A DNA stretch of 64,000 nucleotides from Sphingomonas sp. Leaf67. GTDB lineage: Bacteria; Pseudomonadota; Alphaproteobacteria; Sphingomonadales; Sphingomonadaceae. Shown here piece by piece: positions 37,472 to 47,009 of the stretch. Each line of letters opens with the position of its first letter. Position 1 is the stretch's first letter. The notes beneath the pieces are model-generated. The model was given only the letters and a program-made list of their open reading frames with translations, was not told where the DNA came from and did not search any database. The position numbers and the translations under genes were made by a program. The DNA lies in the NCBI RefSeq assembly GCF_001421965.1, contig NZ_LMLP01000021.1, forward strand, positions 424,362-488,361. The letters are read 5' to 3'.

Positions 37472-37486
37472 TTAATTTCCGGTTAA
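37472..37486. promoter_or_regulatory. Candidate CtrA-binding site (TTAA-N7-TTAA)
   Basis: The sequence TTAATTTCCGGTTAA matches the full CtrA consensus TTAA-N7-TTAA exactly, within a direct repeat GGTTAAT spaced by 11 bases. It lies between the divergent EAL gene (start 37378) and the leader ORF at 37524. Such motifs occur by chance, but this is rare in GC-rich DNA. Confidence 0.5.
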
Positions 37487-37523
37487 TAAGGTGCCGCGCT
37501 TCGGCGCTACTGGGAGACTGAAA

Positions 37524-37583
37524 ATGCAGGCGTTTTTCGCACTGTTCCGTGATCATTACGGCGAAGACCTTCGCCCGATCTGA
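37524..37583 (+). CDS. 19-codon leader ORF upstream of cysD
   Basis: Encodes MQAFFALFRDHYGEDLRPI. GGGAG lies 7 bases before the ATG, and an UUCG-loop hairpin (GCGCTTCGGCGC, about 37497-37508) is in the leader ahead of it. A strong intrinsic terminator begins 10 bases after its stop. There is no run of Cys codons, so classical cysteine attenuation is not suggested, though three Phe and three Leu/Ile are noted. It may be a real small protein or a regulatory leader for the cys operon. I have not recognised a family. Confidence 0.5.
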   Translation: MQAFFALFRDHYGEDLRPI

Positions 37584-37593
37584 ACGGAACATT

Positions 37594-37636
37594 CGCCTGG
37601 ATCGGGACGGTTCGCCGCAACGATCCAGGCGTTTTT
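37594..37636 (+). terminator. Strong intrinsic terminator ahead of cysD
   Basis: CGCCTGGATCG at 37594-37604 pairs perfectly with CGATCCAGGCG at 37621-37631, followed by TTTTT. It lies between the 19-codon ORF and cysD, so it can either end a short transcript or act as an attenuator. A further hairpin (GGAACG with CGTTCC, 37652-37673) follows. Confidence 0.85.
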
Positions 37637-37774
37637 GCGGAACACCCCGCTGGAACGGCCCAAATGGCGTTCCCCTTCACCCGCTCCGTTCGAATGCGGC
37701 AAAGCTGAACTGGCGGGCACACGAAGAATCGTTGTCTTGTCGCTCGGTCGTTGGTCGCTACCTGCAACGGGACC

Positions 37775-38692
37775 ATGACCGATCCCGTATCCCACCGCCT
37801 GACCCATCTCGAACGACTCGAGGCGGAAAGCATTCATATCCTGCGCGAAGTGGTCGCCGAGGCGGAACGCCCGGTGATGCTCTATTCGGTGGGCAAGGAT
37901 TCGGCGGTGATGCTGCACCTCGCCAAAAAGGCATTCTATCCGGCCCCGCCGCCCTTCCCGTTGCTGCATGTCGACACGACGTGGAAATTCCGCGCGATGT
38001 ACGATCTGCGGGACAAGGCGGCGCGCGATGCCGGCATGGAGTTGCTGGTCCACCACAATCCCGATGCACAGGCGCGCGGCATCAATCCGTTCGATCATGG
38101 CAGCCTGCACACCGATTTATGGAAGACCGAGGGTCTGAAGCAGGCGCTCGATCAATATGGCTTCGATGCCGCGTTCGGTGGTGCCCGCCGCGACGAAGAG
38201 AAGAGCCGCGCCAAGGAACGCGTCTTTTCCTTCCGCTCGGCCAACCATCGCTGGGACCCGAAGGCGCAGCGACCTGAACTATGGCATCTGTATAATGCGC
38301 GGAAAGCGAAGGGCGAATCGATCCGGGTCTTCCCGCTGTCGAACTGGACCGAGCTCGACATCTGGCAATATATCCTGCGCGAGCGGATCGAGATCGTGCC
38401 GCTCTATTTCGCTGCCCCCCGCCCGACCGTGGAGCGCGACGGGATGTTGCTGATGGTCGACGACGACCGCTTCCGCCTGTTGCCCGGCGAGGTACCGGTC
38501 GAGCGGTCGATCCGGTTTCGCACGCTGGGCTGCTACCCGCTGACCGGCGCGGTCGAGAGCGAGGCGGCGACATTGAGCGACGTCATCCAGGAAATGTTGC
38601 TGACCACCACCTCCGAACGGCAGGGACGGGCGATCGACCGCGACGCAGGGTCGGCCAGCATGGAAAAAAAGAAGCAGGAGGGCTATTTCTGA
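37775..38692 (+). CDS. cysD: Sulfate adenylyltransferase subunit 2
   Basis: 305 residues. PP-loop motif [18 protein letters not shown] (~44-61), [36 protein letters not shown] and the C-terminal LGCYPLTGA block are standard CysD. With CysN it makes adenosine 5'-phosphosulfate from sulfate and ATP. ATG 37775 matches the conserved N-terminus; an ATG 24 bases upstream adds nothing conserved. The stop overlaps the cysN/C start by one base. Confidence 0.95.
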   Translation: MTDPVSHRLTHLERLEAESIHILREVVAEAERPVMLYSVGKDSAVMLHLAKKAFYPAPPPFPLLHVDTTWKFRAMYDLRDKAARDAGMELLVHHNPDAQARGINPFDHGSLHTDLWKTEGLKQALDQYGFDAAFGGARRDEEKSRAKERVFSFRSANHRWDPKAQRPELWHLYNARKAKGESIRVFPLSNWTELDIWQYILRERIEIVPLYFAAPRPTVERDGMLLMVDDDRFRLLPGEVPVERSIRFRTLGCYPLTGAVESEAATLSDVIQEMLLTTTSERQGRAIDRDAGSASMEKKKQEGYF

Positions 38693-40614
38693 TGGCAACC
38701 GCCCCCGCCTACACGCCCGATGCCCTGATCGCGGCGGATATCGACGCCTATCTGGCGCAGCACCAGACCAAGTCGCTGCTCCGCTTCATCACCTGCGGAT
38801 CGGTCGACGACGGCAAATCGACGCTGATCGGCCGGCTGCTCTATGATTCGAAGATGATCTTCGAGGATCAGCTCGCCTCGCTGGAGAGCGATTCGAAGCG
38901 CGTCGGCACGCAGGGGCAGGAGATCGACTTCGCGTTGCTGGTCGATGGTCTTGCCGCCGAGCGCGAACAGGGCATCACCATCGACGTCGCCTATCGCTTC
39001 TTCGCGACCGAAAAGCGCAAGTTCATCGTCGCCGATACGCCTGGCCACGAACAATATACCCGCAACATGGTGACTGGCGCGTCGACCGCCGATCTGGCGG
39101 TGATACTGATCGACGCGCGCAAGGGCGTGCTAACCCAGACGCGGCGGCACAGCTATCTCGCGCATTTGATCGGTATCCGGCACATCGTGCTGGCGGTGAA
39201 CAAGATGGATCTGGTCGGCTATGACCAGGCGACGTTCGATCGCATCGTCGCCGACTATGCCGCCTTTGCCGAATCGATCGGCATCGCCGGTTTCACCGCG
39301 ATTCCCTTGTCGGGGTTCAAGGGCGACAACATCGCCGCCCTCTCCGACAACACGCCATGGTATGGCGGCCCGGCACTGATCGAGCATCTCGAATCGGTCG
39401 CGCTCGACAGCGATGCGGCGGCAACGCAGCCGTTCCGCCTGCCGGTGCAATGGGTCAACCGCCCCGACCTCGACTTCCGCGGCTTCGCCGGCCTGATCGC
39501 CAGCGGCACCATCCGTCCGGGCGATGCCGTGCGGGTGCTGCCGTCGGGCAAGACGTCGCGCATCGCGCGGATCGTGTCGATGGACGGCGATCTGACGGAG
39601 GCGGTCGCCGGTCAGTCGGTGACGCTGACCCTGACCGACGAGATCGACTGTTCGCGCGGCGACGTGATCGCCGCCGCCGATGCGCCGCCGCAGGTCGCCG
39701 ACCAGTTTCGCGCGACGATCGTGTGGATGGACGGCGAACCGATGCTGCCCGGTCGCGCCTATTGGCTGAAGACCGGGGCCGGCACCGTCTCGGCGACGGT
39801 GCAGCCCCCGCGCCATGCGATCGACGTCAACACGCTGGCCGAATTGTCGGTCAAGACGCTGTTGCTGAACGATATCGGCGTGGCCGACGTCTTCACCGAT
39901 CGCGGCATCGCCTTCGAACCCTATGCCGACAATCGCGACCTCGGCGGGTTCATCCTCATCGACAAGATCACCAACGCCACCGTAGCCGCCGGCATGATCG
40001 ACTATTGCCTGCGGCGTAGCCAGAATGTGCATTGGCAGTCGATCGACATCACGCGGCAGGCGCACGCCGCGCAGAAGAACCAATCCCCCCGCGTCCTGTG
40101 GTTCACCGGCCTGTCGGGGTCGGGCAAGTCGACCATCGCCAATCTGGTCGAGAAGAAGCTGCACGCGCTGGGCAAGCACAGCTTCCTGCTCGACGGCGAC
40201 AATGTCCGCCACGGGCTGAACCGCGATCTGGGCTTCACCGATGCCGACCGGGTCGAAAATGTCCGCCGCGTCGGCGAGGTCGCCAAGCTGATGGCCGATG
40301 CCGGACTGATCGTGCTGACCGCCTTCATCTCGCCGTTCCGTGCCGAACGCGATCTGGCGCGTTCGATGCTGCCCGCGGGCGAGTTCGTCGAGGTGTTCGT
40401 CGATACGCCGCTGGCCGTCGCCGAAGCGCGTGACGTGAAGGGGCTGTATGCCAAGGCGCGCAGCGGCGCACTGGCCAACTTTACCGGCATCGACAGCCCC
40501 TACGAACCGCCGCTCGCACCGGAAATCCATGTCGACACGACGCGCGAAACGCCGGAAGCCGCCGCCGAACGCATCGTCGAACATGTGCTCGGCATCTGGG
40601 CGCCGGTATTGTGA
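38692..40614 (+). CDS. cysNC: Fused sulfate adenylyltransferase subunit 1 / adenylylsulfate kinase
   Basis: 640 residues. The CysN part is an EF-Tu-like GTPase: [16 protein letters not shown] (~33-48), [12 protein letters not shown] and NKMDLVGY. From ~460 an APS kinase follows: [18 protein letters not shown] and [18 protein letters not shown] hydrolysis drives APS formation with CysD, and the kinase half makes PAPS. The fusion is common in alphaproteobacteria. A one-base TGATG overlap links it to cysD and a GTGA overlap to cysQ. Confidence 0.95.
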   Translation: MATAPAYTPDALIAADIDAYLAQHQTKSLLRFITCGSVDDGKSTLIGRLLYDSKMIFEDQLASLESDSKRVGTQGQEIDFALLVDGLAAEREQGITIDVAYRFFATEKRKFIVADTPGHEQYTRNMVTGASTADLAVILIDARKGVLTQTRRHSYLAHLIGIRHIVLAVNKMDLVGYDQATFDRIVADYAAFAESIGIAGFTAIPLSGFKGDNIAALSDNTPWYGGPALIEHLESVALDSDAAATQPFRLPVQWVNRPDLDFRGFAGLIASGTIRPGDAVRVLPSGKTSRIARIVSMDGDLTEAVAGQSVTLTLTDEIDCSRGDVIAAADAPPQVADQFRATIVWMDGEPMLPGRAYWLKTGAGTVSATVQPPRHAIDVNTLAELSVKTLLLNDIGVADVFTDRGIAFEPYADNRDLGGFILIDKITNATVAAGMIDYCLRRSQNVHWQSIDITRQAHAAQKNQSPRVLWFTGLSGSGKSTIANLVEKKLHALGKHSFLLDGDNVRHGLNRDLGFTDADRVENVRRVGEVAKLMADAGLIVLTAFISPFRAERDLARSMLPAGEFVEVFVDTPLAVAEARDVKGLYAKARSGALANFTGIDSPYEPPLAPEIHVDTTRETPEAAAERIVEHVLGIWAPVL

Positions 40615-41354
40615 CCGACGACGCACTTCTCGCCACCGCGATCGCCGCCGAGGCCGGCAAGCTGTTGCTCGCAATCCGGGCGGAGGGGCGCGAGACCGGC
40701 AAGGCGCTGGGCGACCGCGGCGACCGGGAAGCGAATACGCTGATCCTCGAACGACTGCGCACCGCCCGCCCCGATGCGTTCGTGCTGTCCGAAGAGTCCG
40801 CCGACGACAAGGCGCGCTGCGCCGCCGCGCAGACATGGATCGTCGATCCGCTGGACGGCACCCGCGAATATGCCGAGGGACGCGACGACTGGGCGGTGCA
40901 TATCGCGCTCGCGGTCGGCGGCCGTGCCGAGGCCGGAGCGGTGGCGTTGCCGTCGCTGGGCGTCACCTTGTCGAGCAGCCCCGCACCGGTGGTGCCGCCC
41001 CGCCCCGCCCGCCCACGCATGGTCGTCAGCCGCACTCGCCCCGCGCCACAGGCGCTGGCGGTCGCCGAAGCGATCGACGCCGAACTGATCCCGATGGGAT
41101 CGGCCGGTGCCAAGGCGATGGCGGTGGTGCGCGGGGAGGCCGACATCTATCTGCATGCTGGCGGGCAGTATGAATGGGACAGTTGTGCGCCGGTCGCAGT
41201 GGCGCTGGCGGCCGGACTGCACGCGTCGCGGATCGATGGGTCGCCGCTTTATTATAATTGTCAGGATACGTGGCTGCCCGATCTGCTGATCTGTCGGCGC
41301 GACGATGCGGCGCGGATCCTGCCGATCATCGCCGGTCTGGAACTGGATCGGTAG
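40611..41354 (+). CDS. cysQ: 3'(2'),5'-bisphosphate nucleotidase CysQ
   Basis: 247 residues of the inositol monophosphatase fold. LSEES supplies the first metal ligands, [15 protein letters not shown] (~81-95) is the signature, and [14 protein letters not shown] near the C-terminus completes the site. It breaks down PAP, the product of PAPS use, and so fits the cys operon. Start is GTG 40611, overlapping the cysN/C stop (GTGA). Confidence 0.92.
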   Translation: MTDDALLATAIAAEAGKLLLAIRAEGRETGKALGDRGDREANTLILERLRTARPDAFVLSEESADDKARCAAAQTWIVDPLDGTREYAEGRDDWAVHIALAVGGRAEAGAVALPSLGVTLSSSPAPVVPPRPARPRMVVSRTRPAPQALAVAEAIDAELIPMGSAGAKAMAVVRGEADIYLHAGGQYEWDSCAPVAVALAAGLHASRIDGSPLYYNCQDTWLPDLLICRRDDAARILPIIAGLELDR

Positions 41355-41547
41355 CGCACGGCTTCCAAGCGGCCGATGCCATGGTTTGACCGATCGGGAC
41401 GGGTCCGACGCTTCGATCCGTTCGCCGGCAACAGGCTGCGATCGATGCCAGCCTGTGGCCCATGTCCGTCGTCCCCGCCGCCCCCGGTTGCGGCCACGAA
41501 CCGTATCGCATCTGGTCACTCCGCGACCCACCTGTCAGAAGCGGACC

Positions 41548-42501
41548 ATGGGCATTCATCATCACGACCATGGCGATCATTCCGGGCACGACCATCAGCA
41601 GCACGGGTCGCACGGGCATCACGGACATTCGCACGCACCGGCCGACTTCGGCCGCGCCTTCGCGATCGGAACGCTGCTCAACATCGGCTTCGTTCTGATC
41701 GAAGGGGCGGCGGGTTTCTGGTTCGATTCGATGGCGCTGCTTGCCGATGCCGGGCACAATCTGTCGGACGTGCTGGGGCTGCTGATCGCGTGGGGCGGGG
41801 TCGAACTGGCCAAGCGACCGGCGTCGAGGCGGTTCACCTATGGCCTCGGCGCGTCCACGATCCTTGCCGCGCTCGCCAACGCGCTGGTGCTGCTGATCGC
41901 GGTCGGGGCGATCCTGCTCGAAACGATCCAGCGGCTGGGCAATCCGCGCCCGATCGATGGCTGGCCGATCGTCTGGGTCGCGCTGACCGGGATCGTCGTC
42001 AACCTTGCCACGGCGCTGCTGTTCGCGCGCGGGCGGCATGGCGACGTCAATATCCGGGGCGCGTATCTACACATGGCGGCCGATGCAGCGGTGTCGGCGG
42101 GGGTGGTGATCGCCGGGCTGGCGATCCTGTGGACCGGGGCGGGATGGATCGATCCGGTCGTCAGTCTCGCGGTCGTCGCGATCATCCTGATCGGGACGTG
42201 GAGTCTGCTGAGCGAATCGCTGCTCCTCGCGCTACAGGCGGTGCCGCGCGGGATCGATGCGGTTGCGGTCGAGGCGCTGCTGGCCGGCCTGCCCGGCGTG
42301 GCGCGGGTGCACGACCTGCACATCTGGCCGATGAGCACGACCGAAACCGCGCTGACCGCGCATCTGGTGATGCCAGACGGGCATCCGGGGGACGCGTTCC
42401 TGACCGACCTGTCGGGACGGCTGGAGCAGGCGTTCGGCATCGGCCATGCGACCGTGCAGGTCGAGGCTGGCGACGATTGCGCGCTGACCCACGCACATTG
42501 A
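41548..42501 (+). CDS. Cation diffusion facilitator (zinc/cadmium efflux)
   Basis: 317 residues. A His-rich N-terminus (HHHDHGDHSGHDHQQHGSHG), six membrane helices, and the metal motifs ADAGHNLSD (helix II) and HMAADA (helix V). The C-terminal domain carries HDLHIWPMSTTE, typical of CzcD/ZitB proteins. It exports Zn2+ (perhaps Cd2+ or Co2+) by proton antiport. The ~190-base gap before it shows no gene. ATG 41548 is chosen as the start of the His-rich region. Confidence 0.9.
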   Translation: MGIHHHDHGDHSGHDHQQHGSHGHHGHSHAPADFGRAFAIGTLLNIGFVLIEGAAGFWFDSMALLADAGHNLSDVLGLLIAWGGVELAKRPASRRFTYGLGASTILAALANALVLLIAVGAILLETIQRLGNPRPIDGWPIVWVALTGIVVNLATALLFARGRHGDVNIRGAYLHMAADAAVSAGVVIAGLAILWTGAGWIDPVVSLAVVAIILIGTWSLLSESLLLALQAVPRGIDAVAVEALLAGLPGVARVHDLHIWPMSTTETALTAHLVMPDGHPGDAFLTDLSGRLEQAFGIGHATVQVEAGDDCALTHAH

Positions 42502-42525
42502 AGGCTATGGTCTGCGCCCCATAAG

Positions 42526-42551
42526 CGTATCCCCGCGCAGGCGGGGATACG
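42526..42551. repeat. Hairpin of the GCGCAGGCGGG family
   Basis: CGTATCCCCGCG and CGGGGATACG form a near-perfect hairpin (with AGG loop) in the gap between two convergent genes. It may serve as terminator for both. Confidence 0.75.
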
Positions 42552-42568
42552 ATTTCCCCTAGTGAAAC

Positions 42569-43708
42569 TTACCGCGCCACCGACACACGATAGACCATGC
42601 GGTGGTGGTACGGCTTGCCCGGTTCGACCCGTGCCGATCCGAACGCCGGCTGGTTCGGCGTATCAGGGAATTTCTGCGGTTCGAGGGCGATGCCGTCGCC
42701 CATGCGATAGACATGACGGTTCTTGCCGATCAGCGTCCCGACGATGAAATTGCCCGAATAGAATTGCACGCCCGGTTCGGTCGTCAGCACTTCGAGCACG
42801 CGGCCCGACGCCGGATCTTCGAGGCGCGCGGCGAGCTTGGGTTCGCGGGTGATCCCGGCGTCGAGCACGAAATTATGGTCATAGCCGCGCCCGGCGACGA
42901 TCTGCGGATCGCGGCCGTCGCGGACATCCTGTCCGACGATCCGCCCGCGGGTGAAGTCGAACACCGTGCCCGCGACCGGGCGACGTTCGCCGGTCGGGAT
43001 CAGCGCGTCGTTGACCGGGGTATAGCGGCTGGCCGGGATGGTCAGCTTGTGGGTCATCGTGCCAAGGGCGCTGCCCTCGCCACCCATGTCGAACAGCGCG
43101 TGGTTGGTCAGGTTGACGATGGTCGGCGCATCGCTCTTCGCATCGAAATCGATGGTCAGCGCGCCCTTGTCGTCGAGCGCATAGGTCACCGTCACGTCGA
43201 GCGTGCCGGGATAGCCCTGATCCCCCGCCGGACTGTTCAGCGTCATCGTCACCGACGCGCTCGGGCCGTCCTTGACCGCCACGATCCGCCACACGCGCTT
43301 GTCGAAGCCGACCGTGCCGCCGTGCAGCGAATTGGCCTTGTCGTTCTGGGTCAGCTGATACGCCTTGCCGTCGAGCGTGAACTTGCCGCCGGCGATGCGG
43401 TTGGCATAGCGGCCGATCGTCTGGCCCCAGTAATTGGGCGCGGTGACATAGCTGGCGGCATCGTCATAGCCGAGCGTGACGTCGGCGACCTTGCCTTGAC
43501 GATCGGGGGCGTTGAGCGCCTGCAACGTCGCGCCCAGCGTCATGATCCGGGCGCTGACGCCGTTGCTGCCGGTCAGCGTCACCACCTCGACCGCGGTACC
43601 GTCGGGCAACTTGCCGAAGCTCGACCGTTTGGCCGTTGCCGCGTTGGCGGTGCCTGCACACCACAGCGTCGCTACCGCCAACGCACTGACCGAAATCGCC
43701 TTTTTCAT
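42569..43708 (-). CDS. galM: Periplasmic aldose 1-epimerase (galactose mutarotase)
   Basis: 379 residues with a Sec signal peptide (MKKAISVSALAVATLWCAGT, cleavage near ANAA). NSLHGGTVGFDKRVW carries one active-site His, NLTNHALFDMGGEGS the second His (NHTYF in the family; here NHALF), and TTEPGVQFYSGN the catalytic Glu. It equilibrates alpha and beta aldoses in the periplasm. ATG 43708 has GGAGG upstream. Most GalM proteins of enterobacteria are cytosolic, so the export signal is notable. Confidence 0.9.
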   Translation of the reverse strand: MKKAISVSALAVATLWCAGTANAATAKRSSFGKLPDGTAVEVVTLTGSNGVSARIMTLGATLQALNAPDRQGKVADVTLGYDDAASYVTAPNYWGQTIGRYANRIAGGKFTLDGKAYQLTQNDKANSLHGGTVGFDKRVWRIVAVKDGPSASVTMTLNSPAGDQGYPGTLDVTVTYALDDKGALTIDFDAKSDAPTIVNLTNHALFDMGGEGSALGTMTHKLTIPASRYTPVNDALIPTGERRPVAGTVFDFTRGRIVGQDVRDGRDPQIVAGRGYDHNFVLDAGITREPKLAARLEDPASGRVLEVLTTEPGVQFYSGNFIVGTLIGKNRHVYRMGDGIALEPQKFPDTPNQPAFGSARVEPGKPYHHRMVYRVSVAR

Positions 43709-43766
43709 CGTCACCCTCCCAAAGCCACCGGCGGGGCTATCGCGCCGCGTCCGGTTCATCGGGAGG

Positions 43767-43796
43767 GGTATAGTCAGACAATAACGGCTTGTTCAA
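43767..43796 (-). promoter_or_regulatory. Candidate sigma-70 promoter for galM
   Basis: On the minus strand TTGAAC (43796-43791), 18 bases, then TATACC (43772-43767). The predicted transcript starts about 50 bases before the galM ATG. Confidence 0.4.
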
Positions 43797-43815
43797 GCGG
43801 GGAGCGGGTCAACGC

Positions 43816-45099
43816 TCAGCCGTCGCCAAGGCGCTCGATATCGGCACCCACCGCCTGCAGTTTTTCCTCAAGCCGCTCATAGCCGCGATCGAGGTGATAG
43901 ACGCGGCTGACCGACGTCTCACCCTCCGCCGCAAGCCCGGCGATGATGAGGCTCATCGACGCGCGCAGGTCGGTCGCCATTACCGGCGCACCGACCAGCC
44001 CGGCGACCCCGCGCACCACCGCCGATCGGCCGGTGACGGTGATGTCCGCGCCCATCCGCGCCAGTTCGGGCACGTGCATATAGCGGTTTTCGAAGATCGT
44101 TTCGGTCAGCACGCTGGCACCGTCGGCGCGGGCCAGCAGCGCCATGAACTGCGCCTGCATGTCGGTGGCGAACCCCGGATAGGGTGCGGTCGACAGGTTG
44201 ATCGGGCGGATGTCGCCGCTCGCCTCGACGAACAGCGAGGTCGCTTCCTCGCGCACCGCCACGCCCGCCTCGACCAGCGCGTCGATCGTCGCGCGCATGT
44301 CGCTGGCGACGACATTGGCCAGCTCGACCGCGCCACCGGTGATCGCGGCGGCACAGGCATAGCTGCCCGCTTCGATCCGGTCGGGCATCACCGCATAGGT
44401 CGCGCCATGCAGCTTGTCGCGCCCCTCGATGGTCAGCGTGTCGCTGCCGATGCCGTCGATGCTCGCCCCCATCGCGACGAGGCAGCGGCACAGGTCGACG
44501 ATCTCCGGTTCGCGCGCCGCGTTTTCGAGGATGCTGGTGCCCTTCGCCAGCACCGCCGCCATCACCGCATTCTCGGTCGCGCCGACCGACACCACCGGGA
44601 AACGATAGCGTCCGCCCGGCAACCGCCCCCCGGGCGCGGTCGCCTTCACATAGCCCGCCGCCAGCTCGATTTCGGCGCCCAGTGCCTCCAGCGCCTTCAG
44701 ATGCAGGTCGATCGGGCGGTTGCCGATCGCGCAGCCGCCGGGCAGCGACACCGTCGCCTCACCGGCGCGCGCGACCAGCGGCCCCAGGACGAGGATCGAC
44801 GCGCGCATCTTGCGGACGATGTCATAGGGCGCGACCGTCGACGTCAACCGCTGGCCACGCAGCGTCATCACCCGGCCGAATTCGCTGGGGTGCGATCCCT
44901 CGATCGTGGTCGACACGCCGAACTGGTTGAGCAGATGGCCGAAGCTATCGACGTCGGCCAGCCGTGGCAGATTGCGCAGCGTCAGCGGCTCTTCGGTCAG
45001 CAGCGCGCACGGCAACAGGGTGAGTGCGGCGTTCTTCGCCCCGGAAATGACGATGCGGCCCGACAGGCGATTGCCGCCGCGAATGACGATACGATCCAT
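43816..45099 (-). CDS. murA: UDP-N-acetylglucosamine 1-carboxyvinyltransferase
   Basis: 427 residues. [20 protein letters not shown] at the N-terminus, the catalytic Cys in [13 protein letters not shown] (~116), [15 protein letters not shown] and the C-terminal [18 protein letters not shown] are MurA hallmarks. It joins PEP to UDP-GlcNAc in the first step of peptidoglycan synthesis. It retains the Cys that fosfomycin modifies. Single gene, on the minus strand. Confidence 0.96.
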   Translation of the reverse strand: MDRIVIRGGNRLSGRIVISGAKNAALTLLPCALLTEEPLTLRNLPRLADVDSFGHLLNQFGVSTTIEGSHPSEFGRVMTLRGQRLTSTVAPYDIVRKMRASILVLGPLVARAGEATVSLPGGCAIGNRPIDLHLKALEALGAEIELAAGYVKATAPGGRLPGGRYRFPVVSVGATENAVMAAVLAKGTSILENAAREPEIVDLCRCLVAMGASIDGIGSDTLTIEGRDKLHGATYAVMPDRIEAGSYACAAAITGGAVELANVVASDMRATIDALVEAGVAVREEATSLFVEASGDIRPINLSTAPYPGFATDMQAQFMALLARADGASVLTETIFENRYMHVPELARMGADITVTGRSAVVRGVAGLVGAPVMATDLRASMSLIIAGLAAEGETSVSRVYHLDRGYERLEEKLQAVGADIERLGDG

Positions 45100-45147
45100 G
45101 GGGCAGCTTCTAGTGAGTACGCGAGGGTGTGCAAGAGGTGCACAGCA

Positions 45148-45170
45148 ATCCTCCCCGGCACGGGGAGGAT
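45148..45170. repeat. Perfect hairpin, CCTCCCCG family
   Basis: ATCCTCCCCG, GCA, CGGGGAGGAT: a 10-bp perfect stem in the gap before the small membrane protein gene. Similar arms occur in the long inverted repeat at 54065-54199. Confidence 0.75.
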
Positions 45171-45242
45171 GTATGTCGCCCGTTGCCTGGCTGCGGTGTT
45201 CGGGTCATTCTCTCGTCATCGGGACTATGGTGGAGATGATCG

Positions 45243-45581
45243 GTGACCGGAATCGCCGTTACGTTGCTGACGCTCGCAACGCTGATCGTCATGTCGATCC
45301 GTTTTGATCGGGGACACCGCGAGATCGCAAGGTTGCCGATGCAATGGTCTCTGTCGGGTCGTGTGAACTGGACCGCGCCGCGCCGCCTCGCGCTGGCGTT
45401 CACGCCGGTGTTGGCGGCGATCCTCCTGATCACCATCCAGATTACCGCACCCGTGCAGACCCAGCCGCCGGGGTCGGACGGGTCGGTATTGCCCGCCCTG
45501 CTAACGGCGGCGCTGTTGCTCGTCGTCACCCATGCGATTCATCTTCGGCTTTGCGACCGGATGACCAGTCGCATGAACTGA
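45243..45581 (+). CDS. Small membrane protein of unknown function
   Basis: 112 residues with three hydrophobic helices (about 3-18, 50-68 and 80-98). The sequence between helices 1 and 2, with PMQWSLSGRVNWTAPR, resembles DUF1648-type sequences of SdpI-like proteins, which contain a similar MHWNxxGxxD stretch; this likeness is weak. The start is GTG 45243 with TGGAG about 8 bases upstream. Convergent with clpS. Confidence 0.55.
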   Translation: MTGIAVTLLTLATLIVMSIRFDRGHREIARLPMQWSLSGRVNWTAPRRLALAFTPVLAAILLITIQITAPVQTQPPGSDGSVLPALLTAALLLVVTHAIHLRLCDRMTSRMN

Positions 45582-45607
45582 CGAAGGGTATCAGGCGGAA
45601 GCCGGAC

Positions 45608-45934
45608 TCAAGCCTTCTCCAGCGTGCACTGCAGCGGGTGCTGGTTCTGGCGGGCGAAGTCCATGACCTGCGCCACCTTCGTCTCCGCGACCTCGTAGGT
45701 GAAGACACCGCACACGCCCACGCCGCGCTGGTGGACGTGCAGCATCACCCGCGTCGCTTCTTCCATGCTCATGCGGAAGAAGCGTTGCAGGCACAGGACG
45801 ACGAATTCCATCGGCGTGTAATCGTCGTTCAGCATCAGCACGCGGTAGGGCGTAGGCTTCTTGACGCGGGTTTGGGTGGCGACGCCGAGACCGGTCGAGC
45901 GGTCGTCGTCATGGTCGCGGTCGTCGCCGGCCAT
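45608..45934 (-). CDS. clpS: ATP-dependent Clp protease adaptor ClpS
   Basis: 108 residues from ATG 45934. The core [20 protein letters not shown] with the N-degron pocket, [20 protein letters not shown] and the QHPLQCTLE end are characteristic. It delivers proteins with N-terminal Leu, Phe, Tyr or Trp to ClpA-ClpP. No clpA is adjacent. In-frame ATGs at 45958 and 46012 are also possible starts; none has a clear ribosome site. Confidence 0.93.
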   Translation of the reverse strand: MAGDDRDHDDDRSTGLGVATQTRVKKPTPYRVLMLNDDYTPMEFVVLCLQRFFRMSMEEATRVMLHVHQRGVGVCGVFTYEVAETKVAQVMDFARQNQHPLQCTLEKA

Positions 45935-46033
45935 CTGGATGCAAAGCTGTCGAGACATGTCGCCACAAAATATGGCATGCGGGCCGGACAGGGCAAGGGG
46001 GTGCGTGGTCATATGCGCCGATTTGGAAATGAC

Positions 46034-46066
46034 AAAAGGGGCGACCGCTCGCGCGACCGCCCCCTT
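46034..46066 (-). terminator. Terminator after the phasin gene
   Basis: Minus strand GGGGGCGGTCGC, GCGA, GCGGTCGCCCC then TTTT. The stem is imperfect. It starts 28 bases after the phasin stop and separates it from clpS. Confidence 0.6.
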
Positions 46067-46093
46067 CGTTAGTCCGTAAAGGTAACCGACCGC

Positions 46094-46930
46094 TTACGCG
46101 GTGGTCTTCACCTTGTCGGCGGCGACCGCAACGCGGTTGCTGATCGGCTGCGCGGCGTCGCCGGCCAGCTTGATCATCATTTCGGTGGTCTTCGATGCTT
46201 CGGCAACGAACGAGTCGAACGACTGGCGGACGAAATCCGACTGCAGCTTCATGAACTCGGCCGGCGACTTCACGGTCGCGAGCGTCTTGGCGGTCGAGGT
46301 CGCGTGTTCGAACGACTTGCGACCGAAGTCGGCCATTTCCTGACCCAGGGTTTCGAGGCCCTTGGCGGCGATGCGGCTGGCTTCGACCATCGCTTCGATG
46401 TTGCCCTTGGCCATTTCGTTCATTTCCTCAAAGCCCTTGGCGCCCTTTTCCATGGCGGCCTTGGTCTTCTCGTTCATGTCGGTCATCATGGTCTGCGCCT
46501 TGTTGGCGGCATTCTGGGCGGTGGCGGTCGCTTCGTTGGTGACGTCCATGGTCTTTTCCTCGACTTGTGCGGTTACGGTCTCGACCGCCGCGGTGGTTTC
46601 CTCGGCCATGACCGTGCTGGTCTCGACCGCGGTTTCGACGACTTCCACGACCGGCTCGACCGGCGGCGTCGGAATGACGGCGGCGGCGGTTTCGGCCTTG
46701 AAAGGCAATTCGACGGGAGCCGGCTTGGGCGCTGCCACGAACGGCACGGGCGGAATTTCCGCCTGCTCGGGTTCGACGGGCGGCACGAACGGTTCCGACG
46801 CGGCAGCCTCGACAGGCGCGACGGCGGCCGGTCGGGTGGATCGGGAAATGGCAGGCTTGCGCGTGCCGGTCTTCGGACCTCTGATGGCCACTCGGACATC
46901 CTCCATCTGATTACTGCTGCGGCGCATCAC
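46094..46930 (-). CDS. Phasin family protein
   Basis: 278 residues. The N-terminal half is a Pro/Ala/Val/Glu-rich low-complexity region. The C-terminal ~140 residues are an amphipathic phasin helix: NEMAKGNIEAMVEASRIAAK, GLETLGQEMADFGRKSFEHA and LQSDFVRQSFDSFVAEA. Phasins coat polyhydroxyalkanoate granules; PhaC is encoded 79 bases upstream on the same strand. The exact start is unsure (ATGs at 46930, 46927 and 46906). Confidence 0.85.
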   Translation of the reverse strand: MMRRSSNQMEDVRVAIRGPKTGTRKPAISRSTRPAAVAPVEAAASEPFVPPVEPEQAEIPPVPFVAAPKPAPVELPFKAETAAAVIPTPPVEPVVEVVETAVETSTVMAEETTAAVETVTAQVEEKTMDVTNEATATAQNAANKAQTMMTDMNEKTKAAMEKGAKGFEEMNEMAKGNIEAMVEASRIAAKGLETLGQEMADFGRKSFEHATSTAKTLATVKSPAEFMKLQSDFVRQSFDSFVAEASKTTEMMIKLAGDAAQPISNRVAVAADKVKTTA

Positions 46931-47009
46931 CTAGTCGATCGGCATGACGCTTTCAAGACGATTTTGTTGCACCGCAACATAAATATACAGATAGAAAAAT
47001 CAAATGTTC

